Source: Alphaproteobacteria bacterium (GTDB lineage Bacteria; Pseudomonadota; Alphaproteobacteria; Micavibrionales; Micavibrionaceae). From it: a stretch of DNA of 48,418 nt. The translations under genes and the position numbers were made by a program. Positions 8,039 to 16,872 of the stretch are shown here, piece by piece. The notes under the pieces were generated by a model. The model saw only the letters and a program-made list of their open reading frames with translations, searched no databases and was not told the DNA's origin. The stretch spans positions 1 to 48,418 of the forward strand of contig QKCR01000076.1 of NCBI GenBank assembly GCA_003245575.1, read 5' to 3'. Within the stretch, counting starts at the first letter, position 1. Every line of letters starts with the position of its first letter.

Positions 8039-8263
8039 ATGGCTAAAAAAGGCGCAATTCTTAAAGTTCGTTTGGTAAGCACCGGGAAAAATGCAAAAGG
8101 CAACCCGACAGGCTTCACGTACTATATTCAAAAGAATCCTAAGAACATCACGGAAAAAATGTCTTTCCGTAAATACGACCCACGTGCAATCAACCCTGAA
8201 ACAGGCAAGCCTGGCTGTCACGTCGTATTTGAAGAAAAGAAAATGCCTCCGCACAAGAAGTAA
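8039..8263 (+). CDS. rpmG: 50S ribosomal protein L33, extended form
   Basis: A large-subunit ribosomal protein. The core pattern is that of L33: basic start MAKKGAILKVRLVST, then a Gly-rich turn leading to FTYYIQKN, and KYDPRAINPETGKPG before HVVFEEKK. Like the zinc-free form, it lacks the CxxC pairs. At 74 residues it is longer than the usual 50-56, with extra residues in the first loop (around 16-25), in the 48-58 loop and at the C-terminus. It is a single gene with its own promoter and a strong terminator. Confidence 0.9.
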   Translation: MAKKGAILKVRLVSTGKNAKGNPTGFTYYIQKNPKNITEKMSFRKYDPRAINPETGKPGCHVVFEEKKMPPHKK

Positions 8264-8320
8264 TAATCAGCGGACAGAGCTTCACGCTTCTTCCGAGGCG
8301 TGTTGGTTGCAAGAAACTTC

Positions 8321-8354
8321 AAAACCCACTCAGATTTTTCGAGTGGGTTTTTTT
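8321..8354. terminator. Intrinsic terminator of rpmG, probably bidirectional
   Basis: AAAACCCACTC (8321-8331) pairs with GAGTGGGTTTT (8341-8351), an 11-bp stem with a 9-base loop, followed by T residues to 8354. The A-rich left arm gives a short T tract on the minus strand too, so it may also stop the pleD transcript. Confidence 0.9.
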
Positions 8355-8394
8355 GAATCCTATAAACGGAGCTTAAGCAGGAAAGAAAAGGAAG

Positions 8395-9789
8395 TTACAG
8401 CTTCCCCTTCCCTTCAAAATAGACGCAGTTCCGTCCATTATGCTTGGCTTCATAAAGCTGCGCATCGGCACGCTGGACAACATCAGTAACAGCAACGTTA
8501 TCAAGCGCATCACCAGTCAGAACAACACCTCCAAAAGAAGACGTAATACTCAACTGCCCCTCTGCACTACTGCACGGAAACGGTGTATCAGCGACAACAC
8601 GGCGCAAACGCTCGCCCACAGCATAAGCGACTTCAGGAGTCGTATCCGGCAAAATAGCAACGAACTCTTCCCCACCCAAACGTGCAACCAAATCAAAAGA
8701 ACGCACGGCATCCTTAATACGTGAGGAGAATCCTTTCAAAATCTCGTCACCGACTTGGTGTCCATAGGTATCATTGATGGCCTTGAAATGGTCAATATCC
8801 ATATACAAGAACCCGAGCGGCTTTCTGTTCTCGCGGGCAGATTGCAGCATCTTTTGCATGTGAACTTCAAAATACCGCCGATTATAAAGACCGGTCAACG
8901 CATCAGTCAGCGCCATAGACAGTGATATTTCGTAATTGGCGCGCAACCGATCCTGAAAACGTTTGCGACGAATTTGCGTACGGCATCGTGCCAACATTTC
9001 ATTACGATCCAGAGGCCTCAAAAGGTAATCATGAGCCCCAATCTCGAGACAATGAGCAATCCGCTCCAAATCAGTCTCTTCCCCCAACATGATAATGGGG
9101 GTCGAGCGACTACGCTCATTAGAACGCAAATGCGCACAAAAACGGGCACCGTCCTCATTTTTTAAATTCAAGGACAAGAAAATCAAATCGAAATCTTTGG
9201 CTGCAATCTCTTTAAGAGCATCCATGCCGTTGGACACCAGCGTAACATGGTTATTATCACGGGCCATAGCATCGACAACCTTATTGGCATCAAAAGCCAT
9301 ATCTTCCAAAACAAGAATTTGGGCGTTATCGACAGGTTGGGCCATAACAGTCGATGCCTCATCGGTAACACCTAATTGTGTCGCCGTACTCTCACGCGCC
9401 CGCCATTCATCAACTGTCATTTTAAGACGAACCAATGACCTGACACGCGCCATCAAAGCCACATCATTCACAGGCTTAGACAAGAAATCATCCGCACCGT
9501 TCTCTAATCCGCGGACACGATCCTCAACATCTGTTAACGCTGTAACCATCACAACAGGAACATGAGCGGTCAACGGATTGGCTTTAATCTGGCGGCAAAC
9601 TTCAAAGCCGTCCATACCGGGCATCATGACATCCAACAACACAACATCAGGGTTGTCTTCAACAACGCGTTTCAGGGCCTCTGGGCCATTCAAAGCCGTC
9701 ACGACCTCATAATACTCAGCCATCAATTTGGCTTCGAGCAATTTGACGTTCGGCAGAATATCATCGACTACAAGTACACGTGCTGTCAT
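8395..9789 (-). CDS. pleD: PleD-type response regulator diguanylate cyclase
   Basis: Makes cyclic-di-GMP from two GTP; in Caulobacter PleD drives the swarmer-to-stalked transition. Receiver 1 (about 1-120) has the phospho-acceptor Asp53 in LLDVMMPG. Receiver 2 (about 155-270) has Ser206 where Asp is expected, so it is an unphosphorylated adaptor. The GGDEF domain (about 290-464) has an intact GGEEF signature (372-376) and an RxxD inhibitory site (RSFD, 363-366), so product-inhibited activity is expected. The length matches PleD. It lies 37 bases behind divK in an eipB-divK-pleD order; divK-pleD linkage is common in alphaproteobacteria. Confidence 0.95.
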   Translation of the reverse strand: MTARVLVVDDILPNVKLLEAKLMAEYYEVVTALNGPEALKRVVEDNPDVVLLDVMMPGMDGFEVCRQIKANPLTAHVPVVMVTALTDVEDRVRGLENGADDFLSKPVNDVALMARVRSLVRLKMTVDEWRARESTATQLGVTDEASTVMAQPVDNAQILVLEDMAFDANKVVDAMARDNNHVTLVSNGMDALKEIAAKDFDLIFLSLNLKNEDGARFCAHLRSNERSRSTPIIMLGEETDLERIAHCLEIGAHDYLLRPLDRNEMLARCRTQIRRKRFQDRLRANYEISLSMALTDALTGLYNRRYFEVHMQKMLQSARENRKPLGFLYMDIDHFKAINDTYGHQVGDEILKGFSSRIKDAVRSFDLVARLGGEEFVAILPDTTPEVAYAVGERLRRVVADTPFPCSSAEGQLSITSSFGGVVLTGDALDNVAVTDVVQRADAQLYEAKHNGRNCVYFEGKGKL

Positions 9790-9826
9790 AAGGACCTATT
9801 CTATCTATCTTTCTTTCTCGGTTTTA

Positions 9827-10228
9827 TCAGGCAGCGTCCTGAGACGGCGTCAAAAACTTCTGAACAGTCTCGATAAACTTCACAACAGAGATTGGCTTGG
9901 AGATATAATCCTCACAGCCGCCCTCACGAATTTTTTGCTCATCACCCTTCATCGCGAATGCTGTCACAGCGATAACAGGAATAACTTTCAGTTCATCGTC
10001 TTCTTTTAACCACTTGGTCACATCCAATCCCGAAACTTCCGGCAACTGAATATCCATCAAAATCAAATCCGGCTTATGCTCACGAGCCAAAGCCAAAACA
10101 TTTTTCCCATCACGTGCCTGAACAGTTTCAACCCCGTGAGCTTCAAGCAAATCATGAAACAATTTCATGTTCAGCTCATTGTCCTCAACGATCAGGACTT
10201 TTTTTCCTTTCATGGCAGAATCTTGCAT
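9827..10228 (-). CDS. divK: Single-domain response regulator DivK
   Basis: A receiver-only protein of 133 residues with the acidic pocket (VEDNE), phospho-acceptor Asp59 in [10 protein letters not shown], the conserved Thr (AVTAFAM) and Lys (ISKPI). In Caulobacter DivK is phosphorylated by DivJ/PleC, steers CckA activity through DivL, and feeds into PleD. The start at 10228 has AAGGA about nine bases upstream; the internal ATG at 10213 has none. It begins five bases after the stop of the EipB gene and precedes pleD. Confidence 0.95.
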   Translation of the reverse strand: MQDSAMKGKKVLIVEDNELNMKLFHDLLEAHGVETVQARDGKNVLALAREHKPDLILMDIQLPEVSGLDVTKWLKEDDELKVIPVIAVTAFAMKGDEQKIREGGCEDYISKPISVVKFIETVQKFLTPSQDAA

Positions 10229-10233
10229 ACCTA

Positions 10234-11148
10234 TTATTCCTTACAGCTTTCCGGATTTTCTCTTTGTAGACCTACGAGAGTTTGTTCGATCGAGAAATCA
10301 TGATAATCAACGTTCATCTTCCGCACAATTCCATTCTCGAGAACATCCATACTTAATTCATAATCAGCAAGGCTTTGTTTCTCATCCATAGGGAAAACTG
10401 CCATTTGTACGTGCCATCCGGGCACTTGAAGCAGTTTATTTTGTTCTAACGGCACCTCTGCTTTGGATGCCGAAGCCGATGCAGAAGAAAATGTCTCCTG
10501 CCCCGCCAGTTTTGGTTCAATCTTGCGCCCGATTACGGCATTAATTTCGACCGGCCCTTCGGAATCGCTCCCGTCAAATACAATCGCATGCACGATTTTC
10601 TTACCCTGCTTAGCCTGATCGAGTAAAAAGGCCGTGTGGGCGACAGGGAAAAAAGTTCCGTCCTGTAACGAAACCTGCGAAGCTTCGGGCAAGCTATATT
10701 CAACCATATGCTTTGCGCCAAGATAAGCAGCCCCGCGGATTTTCTCGTAAATATCTCCATCACGTTCACGAACAGACGAAAAATTCATGGAAGTCCCATC
10801 AAAACTTTCAAAGCTGGAAAACTTACTGGTTGTCCGTAACGGCGCAGAACTGGAATACTCATAAACCATATCAAAGCGATGATCTGTGATCCATCCGGTA
10901 CAACCCGTTTTGAAATGGTACAACAACGTCCCTTCCAGCCCGATGATAGCTGAACCTCGACGAATGGAGCTGGTCTTGATTTTATATGTCGCCATGTGCG
11001 GCGCCATAACCTCGCGCGCTGACATCAACGATTTCTGGGCCGCCGTCATATCCGAAATCGGTGCAGCCTGTACAGCGGGCGTGTATCCGTACAGGGCAAA
11101 GAAAGCTGAAACTGCCAGCGTAAAAACACCGACCTTGGAAAATGTCAT
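10234..11148 (-). CDS. eipB: EipB-family (DUF1849) periplasmic envelope protein
   Basis: A secreted beta-rich protein of the EipB family; in Brucella EipB is a periplasmic protein needed for envelope integrity. From the ATG at 11148 there is a signal peptide (about 1-28, ending AVQAAP). A Cys in [10 protein letters not shown] and a Cys near the C-terminus (NPESCKE) match the conserved EipB disulfide pair. A Ser/Ala-rich linker lies near residue 225. The ORF can be extended to a TTG at 11232, but only the ATG gives a proper signal peptide. On the minus strand a TATAAT (complement of 11164-11169) lies 15 bases upstream. It is first in an apparent operon with divK and pleD. Confidence 0.85.
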   Translation of the reverse strand: MTFSKVGVFTLAVSAFFALYGYTPAVQAAPISDMTAAQKSLMSAREVMAPHMATYKIKTSSIRRGSAIIGLEGTLLYHFKTGCTGWITDHRFDMVYEYSSSAPLRTTSKFSSFESFDGTSMNFSSVRERDGDIYEKIRGAAYLGAKHMVEYSLPEASQVSLQDGTFFPVAHTAFLLDQAKQGKKIVHAIVFDGSDSEGPVEINAVIGRKIEPKLAGQETFSSASASASKAEVPLEQNKLLQVPGWHVQMAVFPMDEKQSLADYELSMDVLENGIVRKMNVDYHDFSIEQTLVGLQRENPESCKE

Positions 11149-11512
11149 TATTTGTGGCCCCAAATTATAATTCAAAAACAAACGCCTAATACTTAAATAG
11201 ACCTCAGAAACACCCAAAAAGATAGTCAACAATATACTAGAAGGAACGTCCCCTGAAAAGAAACCTCCGGAAGCATGATCATCTGGAAAATTCTACCCTA
11301 TTGCTGGGTAAAAAAGTCTTAATGCCATAAGACAGATATTCCTCATTTAAAAATTCCCAAAGCCTCGTTCCGTCTCAAAATACATTAAGCCACTGATATT
11401 GAACAAAAATGAATCATTTCAAGAATCTGGCACGACTTTCGCAATTCTAGTTTCAAAGGCCGGATCACAAAAAAACATCCGGTTCAAAGAGAAGAATAGA
11501 GGATGGTGGTCT
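11149..11512. other. Intergenic region between divergent eipB and GGDEF genes
   Basis: About 360 bases without a convincing gene. An open frame runs from a TTG at 11399 into the GGDEF gene, but its first 38 codons lack a ribosome binding site and look non-coding. The only clear element is the TATAAT-like box for eipB at 11164-11169 on the minus strand. I saw no strong hairpin or plus-strand promoter. Confidence 0.5.
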
Positions 11513-12280
11513 ATGTCGATGAATACATTTACGCCGGTTGATTCGGTACAAAGAGGAAACTTTATGGAACAAGTCGTTAGGCTCAGGGAAAATTTGAATA
11601 TGATGCCGCCTGCACAATCACAAAGCCGCCACAACGATTTGAACAAGAATTCTCCGAAGGGCGTCAATAAAATCCTCTCGACAGCTATGGCCTTACTTAG
11701 CCAAGCTCAAAGAGAACTGGATCAAAAACATAAACAGATCACCGAACTGAAAGAACAGATTTCTTATCTCGAAGAAATCTCGACAACAGATACGCTGACA
11801 GGCATGAAAAACCGTCGTGGTTTTGAACAAGCCTTTAATGCAGAACTTGATCGTGTACGTCGTGGCCGTTCGGCGGGCGGTGTATTGCTGATGATTGATA
11901 TGAATAACTTTAAAGGCATCAATGACAAATATGGACATCAGGCCGGAGATGCCTGCCTGAAACTGGTTGGACATGCGCTCAAACAAGAAATCCGCGCGTC
12001 AGACACAGCCGCAAGATTAGGTGGGGACGAATTTGTCATTCTCATGACCGACACCACAACAGAACTTTTGCTCAATCGCGTGCAGAGCATGATCCTGAGA
12101 ATGAACAATCTGTCCTTGATTTGGGACAATGAAGAAATTTCCGTCTCTGCAAGTATCGGGATGAAATCCTATGATGAAACCCACTCGGCAGCCGAGATTT
12201 TCTCCTGTGCGGATCAGGATATGTACGTGAAAAAAATGCAACATCACCAAGAAAGAAGAATGAGAGAACACGCACACTAG
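11513..12280 (+). CDS. Soluble GGDEF diguanylate cyclase (1 of 3)
   Basis: Predicted to make cyclic-di-GMP. 255 residues: an N-terminal region without membrane segments, a coiled coil (about 55-90), then the GGDEF domain beginning STTDTLTGMKNRRGF. The catalytic signature LGGDEF is at 169-174 and the inhibitory RxxD (RASD) at 161-164, five residues before GGDEF as normal. All key residues are intact. The start at 11513 is chosen because AGAGGA lies nine bases upstream and the longer frame opens only with a TTG. Two hairpins follow. It faces away from eipB-divK-pleD and is followed by two more GGDEF genes. Confidence 0.92.
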   Translation: MSMNTFTPVDSVQRGNFMEQVVRLRENLNMMPPAQSQSRHNDLNKNSPKGVNKILSTAMALLSQAQRELDQKHKQITELKEQISYLEEISTTDTLTGMKNRRGFEQAFNAELDRVRRGRSAGGVLLMIDMNNFKGINDKYGHQAGDACLKLVGHALKQEIRASDTAARLGGDEFVILMTDTTTELLLNRVQSMILRMNNLSLIWDNEEISVSASIGMKSYDETHSAAEIFSCADQDMYVKKMQHHQERRMREHAH

Positions 12281-12298
12281 AAAACAGATTTCCAGCTC

Positions 12299-12339
12299 CC
12301 AGCATTCTCACTCCCCTTACCCAACCCAAAGAATGCTGG
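12299..12339 (+). terminator. Hairpin just downstream of GGDEF gene 1
   Basis: CCAGCATTCT (12299-12308) pairs exactly with AGAATGCTGG (12330-12339) across a C-rich 21-base loop. There is no T run directly after it; it is followed within seven bases by the stronger hairpin at 12346-12377. Confidence 0.5.
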
Positions 12340-12345
12340 TCCCTT

Positions 12346-12386
12346 CCCCCGATCGTGGCCCTCCACCCGATCGGGGGTTATTTTTC
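12346..12386 (+). terminator. Intrinsic terminator of GGDEF gene 1
   Basis: CCCCCGATCG (12346-12355) pairs with CGATCGGGGG (12368-12377), a perfect 10-bp stem, followed by TTATTTTT. It separates GGDEF gene 1 from GGDEF gene 2. Confidence 0.85.
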
Positions 12387-12512
12387 GCCTTTTTTCCGAA
12401 AATTGCGAAAGGCGGATTTTTGTGTTAACATCTTGTTAATAATCATGAAGAAATAAATAATATTCGCCTCAAAGACGCAAAAATGCGCAAAGAGCGAGAG
12501 AGTGTGTAAAGT

Positions 12513-13352
12513 ATGAGTGATGAAAGCGTTCAGGTAGCCTTACGCGAGGCTACAGAATTTGGTGCAACATTCACCCATAACAGGGATGTGGTTCTCACAC
12601 CTCTGTCTCCAAAAGACGTGCCTGATGAAATCCGCCACTTACAAGAAAGGGTTAAAACCCTTGAAACAGCTCTTTCCGAAAGTCTATTGGAGAAAGAATA
12701 CTGGAAGAAACAGGCTCTGACAGATGACTTGACCCAAAGCGCCAACAGAAAACATCTGCTGGATACACTAAACCGGACAATACAACATTATCAAACCTGT
12801 CCTACCACAAATCACGATCAGGAAAATCAGGGCCTACGCCGATCATCAGAGAAAAAAGGCTTTGCCTTGGGCTTCATAGATCTCGATCACTTCAAAGCAA
12901 TCAATGACACTTTCGGACATGAAGCAGGAGACTTGGTCTTACAGCATGTTGCTGACTATCTGAAAGACGCACTCCGCCAAAACGATGTCATATCTGTTTA
13001 TAACAGGCACAGCTTTGCGACACCTCCCGAACAAGCAGGCCGCTTGGGAGGCGACGAATTTGTACTAATCCTGCAACATACAGACACAGACACAATTGAT
13101 AAAAGAGCACATGAAATTGAGAAGGGCTTAAATAGCTTGGTTGTTGATTATAACGGCATTAAAATCCATGTGAATGGTACATTAGGCGTCATAAATTGCG
13201 ATTTAGACCTTTCGGCAGAAGAGAATTTACGTCTTGCCGATCATGCGATGATGTTGCGAAAGCAAGCCCGAAAAATAACGGCTCTGGATTCGGAGACTCT
13301 ATTTCCATCAGCAGGAGCCGCCGCAGTTCAGCAAAAGCTCAATCTTTGCTAA
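12513..13352 (+). CDS. Soluble GGDEF diguanylate cyclase (2 of 3), with insertion
   Basis: Predicted diguanylate cyclase, 279 residues, no membrane segment, short coiled coil at about 40-66 before the GGDEF domain. GGDEF is at 179-183. The RxxD inhibitory site (RQND, 155-158) is separated from GGDEF by 20 residues instead of five: a 15-residue insertion sits between them. A second insertion (about 94-115) lengthens the loop after the first helix, and the usual TDxLTGLxNR is altered to TDDLTQSANR. Catalysis may be retained, but normal product inhibition is doubtful. There is 231 bp upstream for its own promoter, though I could not fix one. Confidence 0.9.
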   Translation: MSDESVQVALREATEFGATFTHNRDVVLTPLSPKDVPDEIRHLQERVKTLETALSESLLEKEYWKKQALTDDLTQSANRKHLLDTLNRTIQHYQTCPTTNHDQENQGLRRSSEKKGFALGFIDLDHFKAINDTFGHEAGDLVLQHVADYLKDALRQNDVISVYNRHSFATPPEQAGRLGGDEFVLILQHTDTDTIDKRAHEIEKGLNSLVVDYNGIKIHVNGTLGVINCDLDLSAEENLRLADHAMMLRKQARKITALDSETLFPSAGAAAVQQKLNLC

Positions 13353-13443
13353 ATTTTCAAGAGAATTGCATCTATTATTAAGCCTGCGATAAGACAACAA
13401 ATGATATTCTGATTCTGCGACCTTTTGTCATGGGATTTATGAA

Positions 13444-14079
13444 ATGTCTGGATACATTACATCAGACGCGTTGATCAAGTCTTTGAGGAATGAACTCAAA
13501 CAAGCCAAAGAAAGTGCAAAATACTGGGAAGTCATGGCCACAACCGATGACCTCACAGGGCTCCACAATCGACGCATGCTCAACCACGTACATCACCACA
13601 TCACCGAGCGACGCTCGGAGCATAGTGGAGACATTACGCTTCTCTTTATTGATCTGGATGATTTCGGACAGCTCAATAAAATTTACGGAGATGATGTCGG
13701 TGATGACGCGTTGCGCTTGCTCGGACAAATGATCCGTAAGAATATCAGATCAACAGACATTGCCATTCGCAAGGGCGGCGACGAGTTCATCTTATTTCTG
13801 ATGGATACCACCCCCGAACTGGCATCAGGTGCCGTCGTCAAAAGATTGCAATTAATGCTTGATGGGGAATTATCATTAAATGTGCAGAATACAAATATCC
13901 CGATAAAAGGCAGCATCGGTGTCTTTGCCTATAACCAAGGCATCTCGCCGCTTGATAATCTCAGACATGCAGATACACTCATGCGCCAAACAAAAAAATC
14001 CAGAAAATCTGGCAAGAAAAAAAGCAAGGAGACAATCTGCCCTACCGTTCAATCAGACGATAGACCAGCGGCACAGTAA
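13444..14079 (+). CDS. Small soluble GGDEF diguanylate cyclase (3 of 3)
   Basis: 211 residues: a short N-terminal helix/coiled coil (about 8-30) followed directly by a GGDEF domain. TTDDLTGLHNRR, the Asp-rich metal site FIDLDDFG, inhibitory RSTD (102-105) and GGDEF (111-115) are all present with normal spacing, so an active, product-inhibited cyclase is expected. The C-terminus is a Lys/Ser-rich tail (KKSRKSGKKKSK). The N-terminal YW-x-x-M-A-T-T-D-D stretch resembles that of GGDEF gene 2, suggesting the two are paralogues. The 3' end overlaps the convergent tonB gene by 38 bases. Confidence 0.9.
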   Translation: MSGYITSDALIKSLRNELKQAKESAKYWEVMATTDDLTGLHNRRMLNHVHHHITERRSEHSGDITLLFIDLDDFGQLNKIYGDDVGDDALRLLGQMIRKNIRSTDIAIRKGGDEFILFLMDTTPELASGAVVKRLQLMLDGELSLNVQNTNIPIKGSIGVFAYNQGISPLDNLRHADTLMRQTKKSRKSGKKKSKETICPTVQSDDRPAAQ

Positions 14080-14779
14080 ATTTTAAAGAGGACGCAGGCA
14101 AAGCCTCCGGAGGCACATCAAAAGGAGACGCTGCCTGAACAGCCTTGATTGCAGCCAAGTCCAGTGCATGAGAGAATGACGTCTCCGAGACTTTAACCGC
14201 ATAAACATTCCCTGTTCGATCAATAGAAAACGACACGTGAACGCGCCCCTCTTCCCGACGGCGTAACGCCTGCTTTGGATAAAATTTCCGGGCCAAAATT
14301 TTTTGATGCACATGAGCCTGATAACTATCAAACAGAGAAAAACTTGCTTGGGAAGCACGCTGAACCTGAACAGTCTGGACTGTTTGGACCTCAGCAGGTA
14401 CTTTCTTTTGCTCTTTTAAAGGCAATTCACGTTTGATCGGCTGAGGTATATCTTTATTTTGAACAACGTCCTTTTGGCGTTGAGGAATCGGATCGGAAAC
14501 AGGGGCGACATGTTCATCCGGAATATCCTCAAGACTTGTCTGCTGATCTCTCTCTTGGATAGAATCCTCGACAGGGGCCATCTCCACCATATCAATCCAG
14601 ATTTCTTCTCTGGGGAGTATCGCCTCTTGCTGCTTGAGGACAGCTCCCATGCCCCAATTCCCGAGAACACCCGTCAGAACCAAAACAACCAAACCATGAA
14701 GCATAAGAGAATATGGCAGGAAGGAAACCTCCTTCCTGCGCAATGATTTATCAAATAGGGGCGAGCTAGAATCGTCCAT
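14042..14779 (-). CDS. tonB: TonB energy-transducing protein
   Basis: Couples the proton-motive force to outer-membrane receptors. It has one N-terminal membrane helix (roughly residues 19-42 from the chosen start), a charged Glu/Pro/Gln linker (about 50-150) spanning the periplasm, and a C-terminal TonB domain with RKFYPKQALRRREEGRV, the V-S-F-S-I-D-x-x-G strand and a final FTVPLVYRL. It follows the copper receptor gene on the same strand and overlaps its end, implying a dedicated receptor-TonB pair. ATG at 14779 is used; ATG at 14812 is possible and gives a larger overlap. Neither has a strong ribosome binding site, so coupling is likely. No exbB/exbD here. Confidence 0.9.
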   Translation of the reverse strand: MDDSSSPLFDKSLRRKEVSFLPYSLMLHGLVVLVLTGVLGNWGMGAVLKQQEAILPREEIWIDMVEMAPVEDSIQERDQQTSLEDIPDEHVAPVSDPIPQRQKDVVQNKDIPQPIKRELPLKEQKKVPAEVQTVQTVQVQRASQASFSLFDSYQAHVHQKILARKFYPKQALRRREEGRVHVSFSIDRTGNVYAVKVSETSFSHALDLAAIKAVQAASPFDVPPEALPASSLKFTVPLVYRLIER

Positions 14780-16838
14780 TAATTTGAATTCCAACAGACC
14801 GTCCGGGTTCATTCACTTGAATTTCCGTTGGGTCAACTGCATTACTCCGGTTCAAGTGAGAAGCATAAACCTTGTCAAAGATATTACTAACCCCGACACG
14901 AACTTCAAATGGTTTCAAGTCTGCTTTGGCGTATAGGTCCAAAGTTCCGTATCCCGGTGTTTTACCAACATCACGCTGGGCCGTATCACTATCAATACGG
15001 TTCTGTTTCAGAGCAAAATTAAATGCCGTTCCGAAACTCCAGATGTCACGTGTATAATCTACACTCAAACGACCTTCCAAAGGCGGAATCTGGGACAAAG
15101 CATCATCATCCGTTCTGTTCTGACCATATGTGTAAGCAAAAGCTCCACCTAAGGTCCATGACGGTGTCAGACGATAAGATGTCTCATATTCCAGTCCCAT
15201 TAAGGTCGCATCAATGTTCCGATAGATTGTCTCTCCGGATGTGGCGACAACACCTGTTTGTCCACGGGCGCGGTCACGGAAGATATAGTCACTCACACGA
15301 TCATAATACGCTGAAACACTATTATCCCAACCGGATGCGGCATAAGTAACCCCAAAATCAACCTGACTATGTTTCTCAGGATCAATCAAAGGATTCCCAA
15401 CCCAACGATTGGCGGCTACTCCGCTATTCGCAGCCATATAACGTTCCGTTGCATCAGCCGTTCTGACCGACCTGCTCACTCCTGCAAACACAGTTACATC
15501 GGACAAGACATCATATTCAAGGCGGATTAACCCACCCAGATTATGTTCAGTTACATCTTTGGCTGTCACTCCATAATGGTTTTGATAAAGGGTATTGGCA
15601 CTAACAGCCCCAAAAACCTTATTGGCAGCATCAGCATTAGCATTAACGCGATCATATCGCGCACCAACCCGCAAACGTGCATCGGAAGATAATTCAGGGT
15701 CCGCTTCAACAAAGAAACCTGTTTGGCGAATACGAACATCAGGCCACATCAGAGATTGCGGCATCGTTGCATCTGTTGCCATAGCCATACCGCTATACCG
15801 CGCTGCAAATCGATCATTATTTTGAAGATCCACACCAACAGCCACCGGAATATCCCCCACACTCAAATCTCCGGAGAAAGTACCCCCGAAAGTTTTAGAC
15901 TCGGATAAAGTCTTCATCTTCATACCTGTATTGGAACGAAGCGTGAAATTATCCATCACATGATCAACATCACTTTTATAGGCCTTAAAAGATACACCTT
16001 TCAGGAAATCCCCGTACAACCGATGCTCCGCAGAAAAACGATGAGTCAAAGAGTTGGATAATGGTGAATCCATCCCTGCACCGGCATACAACACATCATC
16101 CATACGGGTTAATTCAACGCCCGCCTGAAGTGTTGTGTCTTTTGTAGGTGTCCATACCGGCAACAAAGCATAAGTCTCTGATGTCGCTGCGGAACGAACT
16201 TCGACACCGTTTCCGTCTTCATAATTACCGGTATTGAAATGGGACCATAGACCACGCAACTGGACTGTATCATTTCCTGCTGCAGCATCTAAAGCCACAT
16301 CATGGGCTTGCCCGTTAGACTGAAAACCAGAGGATACTTTGACACGATGGTCAAAAGAACTTTGGTCAAACGGCACGGGTTTCCGCTCGAACAAAACAGT
16401 TCCACCGCTGCCGCCTGCCCCGTTACGGACGGACTGATACCCTTTCAGAACCTCGATACTATCGTAGTTTTCGGCAGGCGCATAAGCTGTCGGAGGGTCC
16501 ATGCGGTTCGGGCAACCACCGTGAATAACAGCACCGTCATTGACAATGTTCAACTGGGTCTGCTGCTGTCCGCGAATGACAGGATCGATCCCGTGTCCGC
16601 CCATACGCGATCCGGCAATACCAACTTGAGAGGAGAGATATTCTCCCGCATCGCCACCCGTGAGAGAAGAAGAATATTGGGTCCATGGATCAATGTTTGA
16701 AGAGAACGGATATAAAGGAGTCCATGCAGCTTCAACACCGATTTCGGGAAGATTTGTTTCAGCAAACGCCAAAACAGGAGCAAATGAACACATAAACGCA
16801 GTACCGGCCATCAAGCCGTTTTTAAAAGATAACAACAT
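14766..16838 (-). CDS. oprC: TonB-dependent copper receptor (OprC/NosA type)
   Basis: An outer-membrane 22-strand barrel receptor of 690 residues. Signal peptide about 1-26 (ending LAFAE), plug domain about 50-155, barrel to a C-terminal aromatic residue (GIQINGRF). The plug carries GGCPNRMDPPTAY followed by IEVLKGYQSV, which is characteristic of the OprC/NosA copper receptor family, so Cu uptake is the likely role. The DUF2946 gene immediately upstream is a common companion of this receptor, and tonB follows. AGGAG lies about ten bases before the ATG. The probable transcription unit runs aspS, DUF2946, this gene, tonB. Confidence 0.88.
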   Translation of the reverse strand: MLLSFKNGLMAGTAFMCSFAPVLAFAETNLPEIGVEAAWTPLYPFSSNIDPWTQYSSSLTGGDAGEYLSSQVGIAGSRMGGHGIDPVIRGQQQTQLNIVNDGAVIHGGCPNRMDPPTAYAPAENYDSIEVLKGYQSVRNGAGGSGGTVLFERKPVPFDQSSFDHRVKVSSGFQSNGQAHDVALDAAAGNDTVQLRGLWSHFNTGNYEDGNGVEVRSAATSETYALLPVWTPTKDTTLQAGVELTRMDDVLYAGAGMDSPLSNSLTHRFSAEHRLYGDFLKGVSFKAYKSDVDHVMDNFTLRSNTGMKMKTLSESKTFGGTFSGDLSVGDIPVAVGVDLQNNDRFAARYSGMAMATDATMPQSLMWPDVRIRQTGFFVEADPELSSDARLRVGARYDRVNANADAANKVFGAVSANTLYQNHYGVTAKDVTEHNLGGLIRLEYDVLSDVTVFAGVSRSVRTADATERYMAANSGVAANRWVGNPLIDPEKHSQVDFGVTYAASGWDNSVSAYYDRVSDYIFRDRARGQTGVVATSGETIYRNIDATLMGLEYETSYRLTPSWTLGGAFAYTYGQNRTDDDALSQIPPLEGRLSVDYTRDIWSFGTAFNFALKQNRIDSDTAQRDVGKTPGYGTLDLYAKADLKPFEVRVGVSNIFDKVYASHLNRSNAVDPTEIQVNEPGRSVGIQINGRF

Positions 16839-16872
16839 AGGAAATAATCTCCTGATAAGAGTTTTAAATAAA

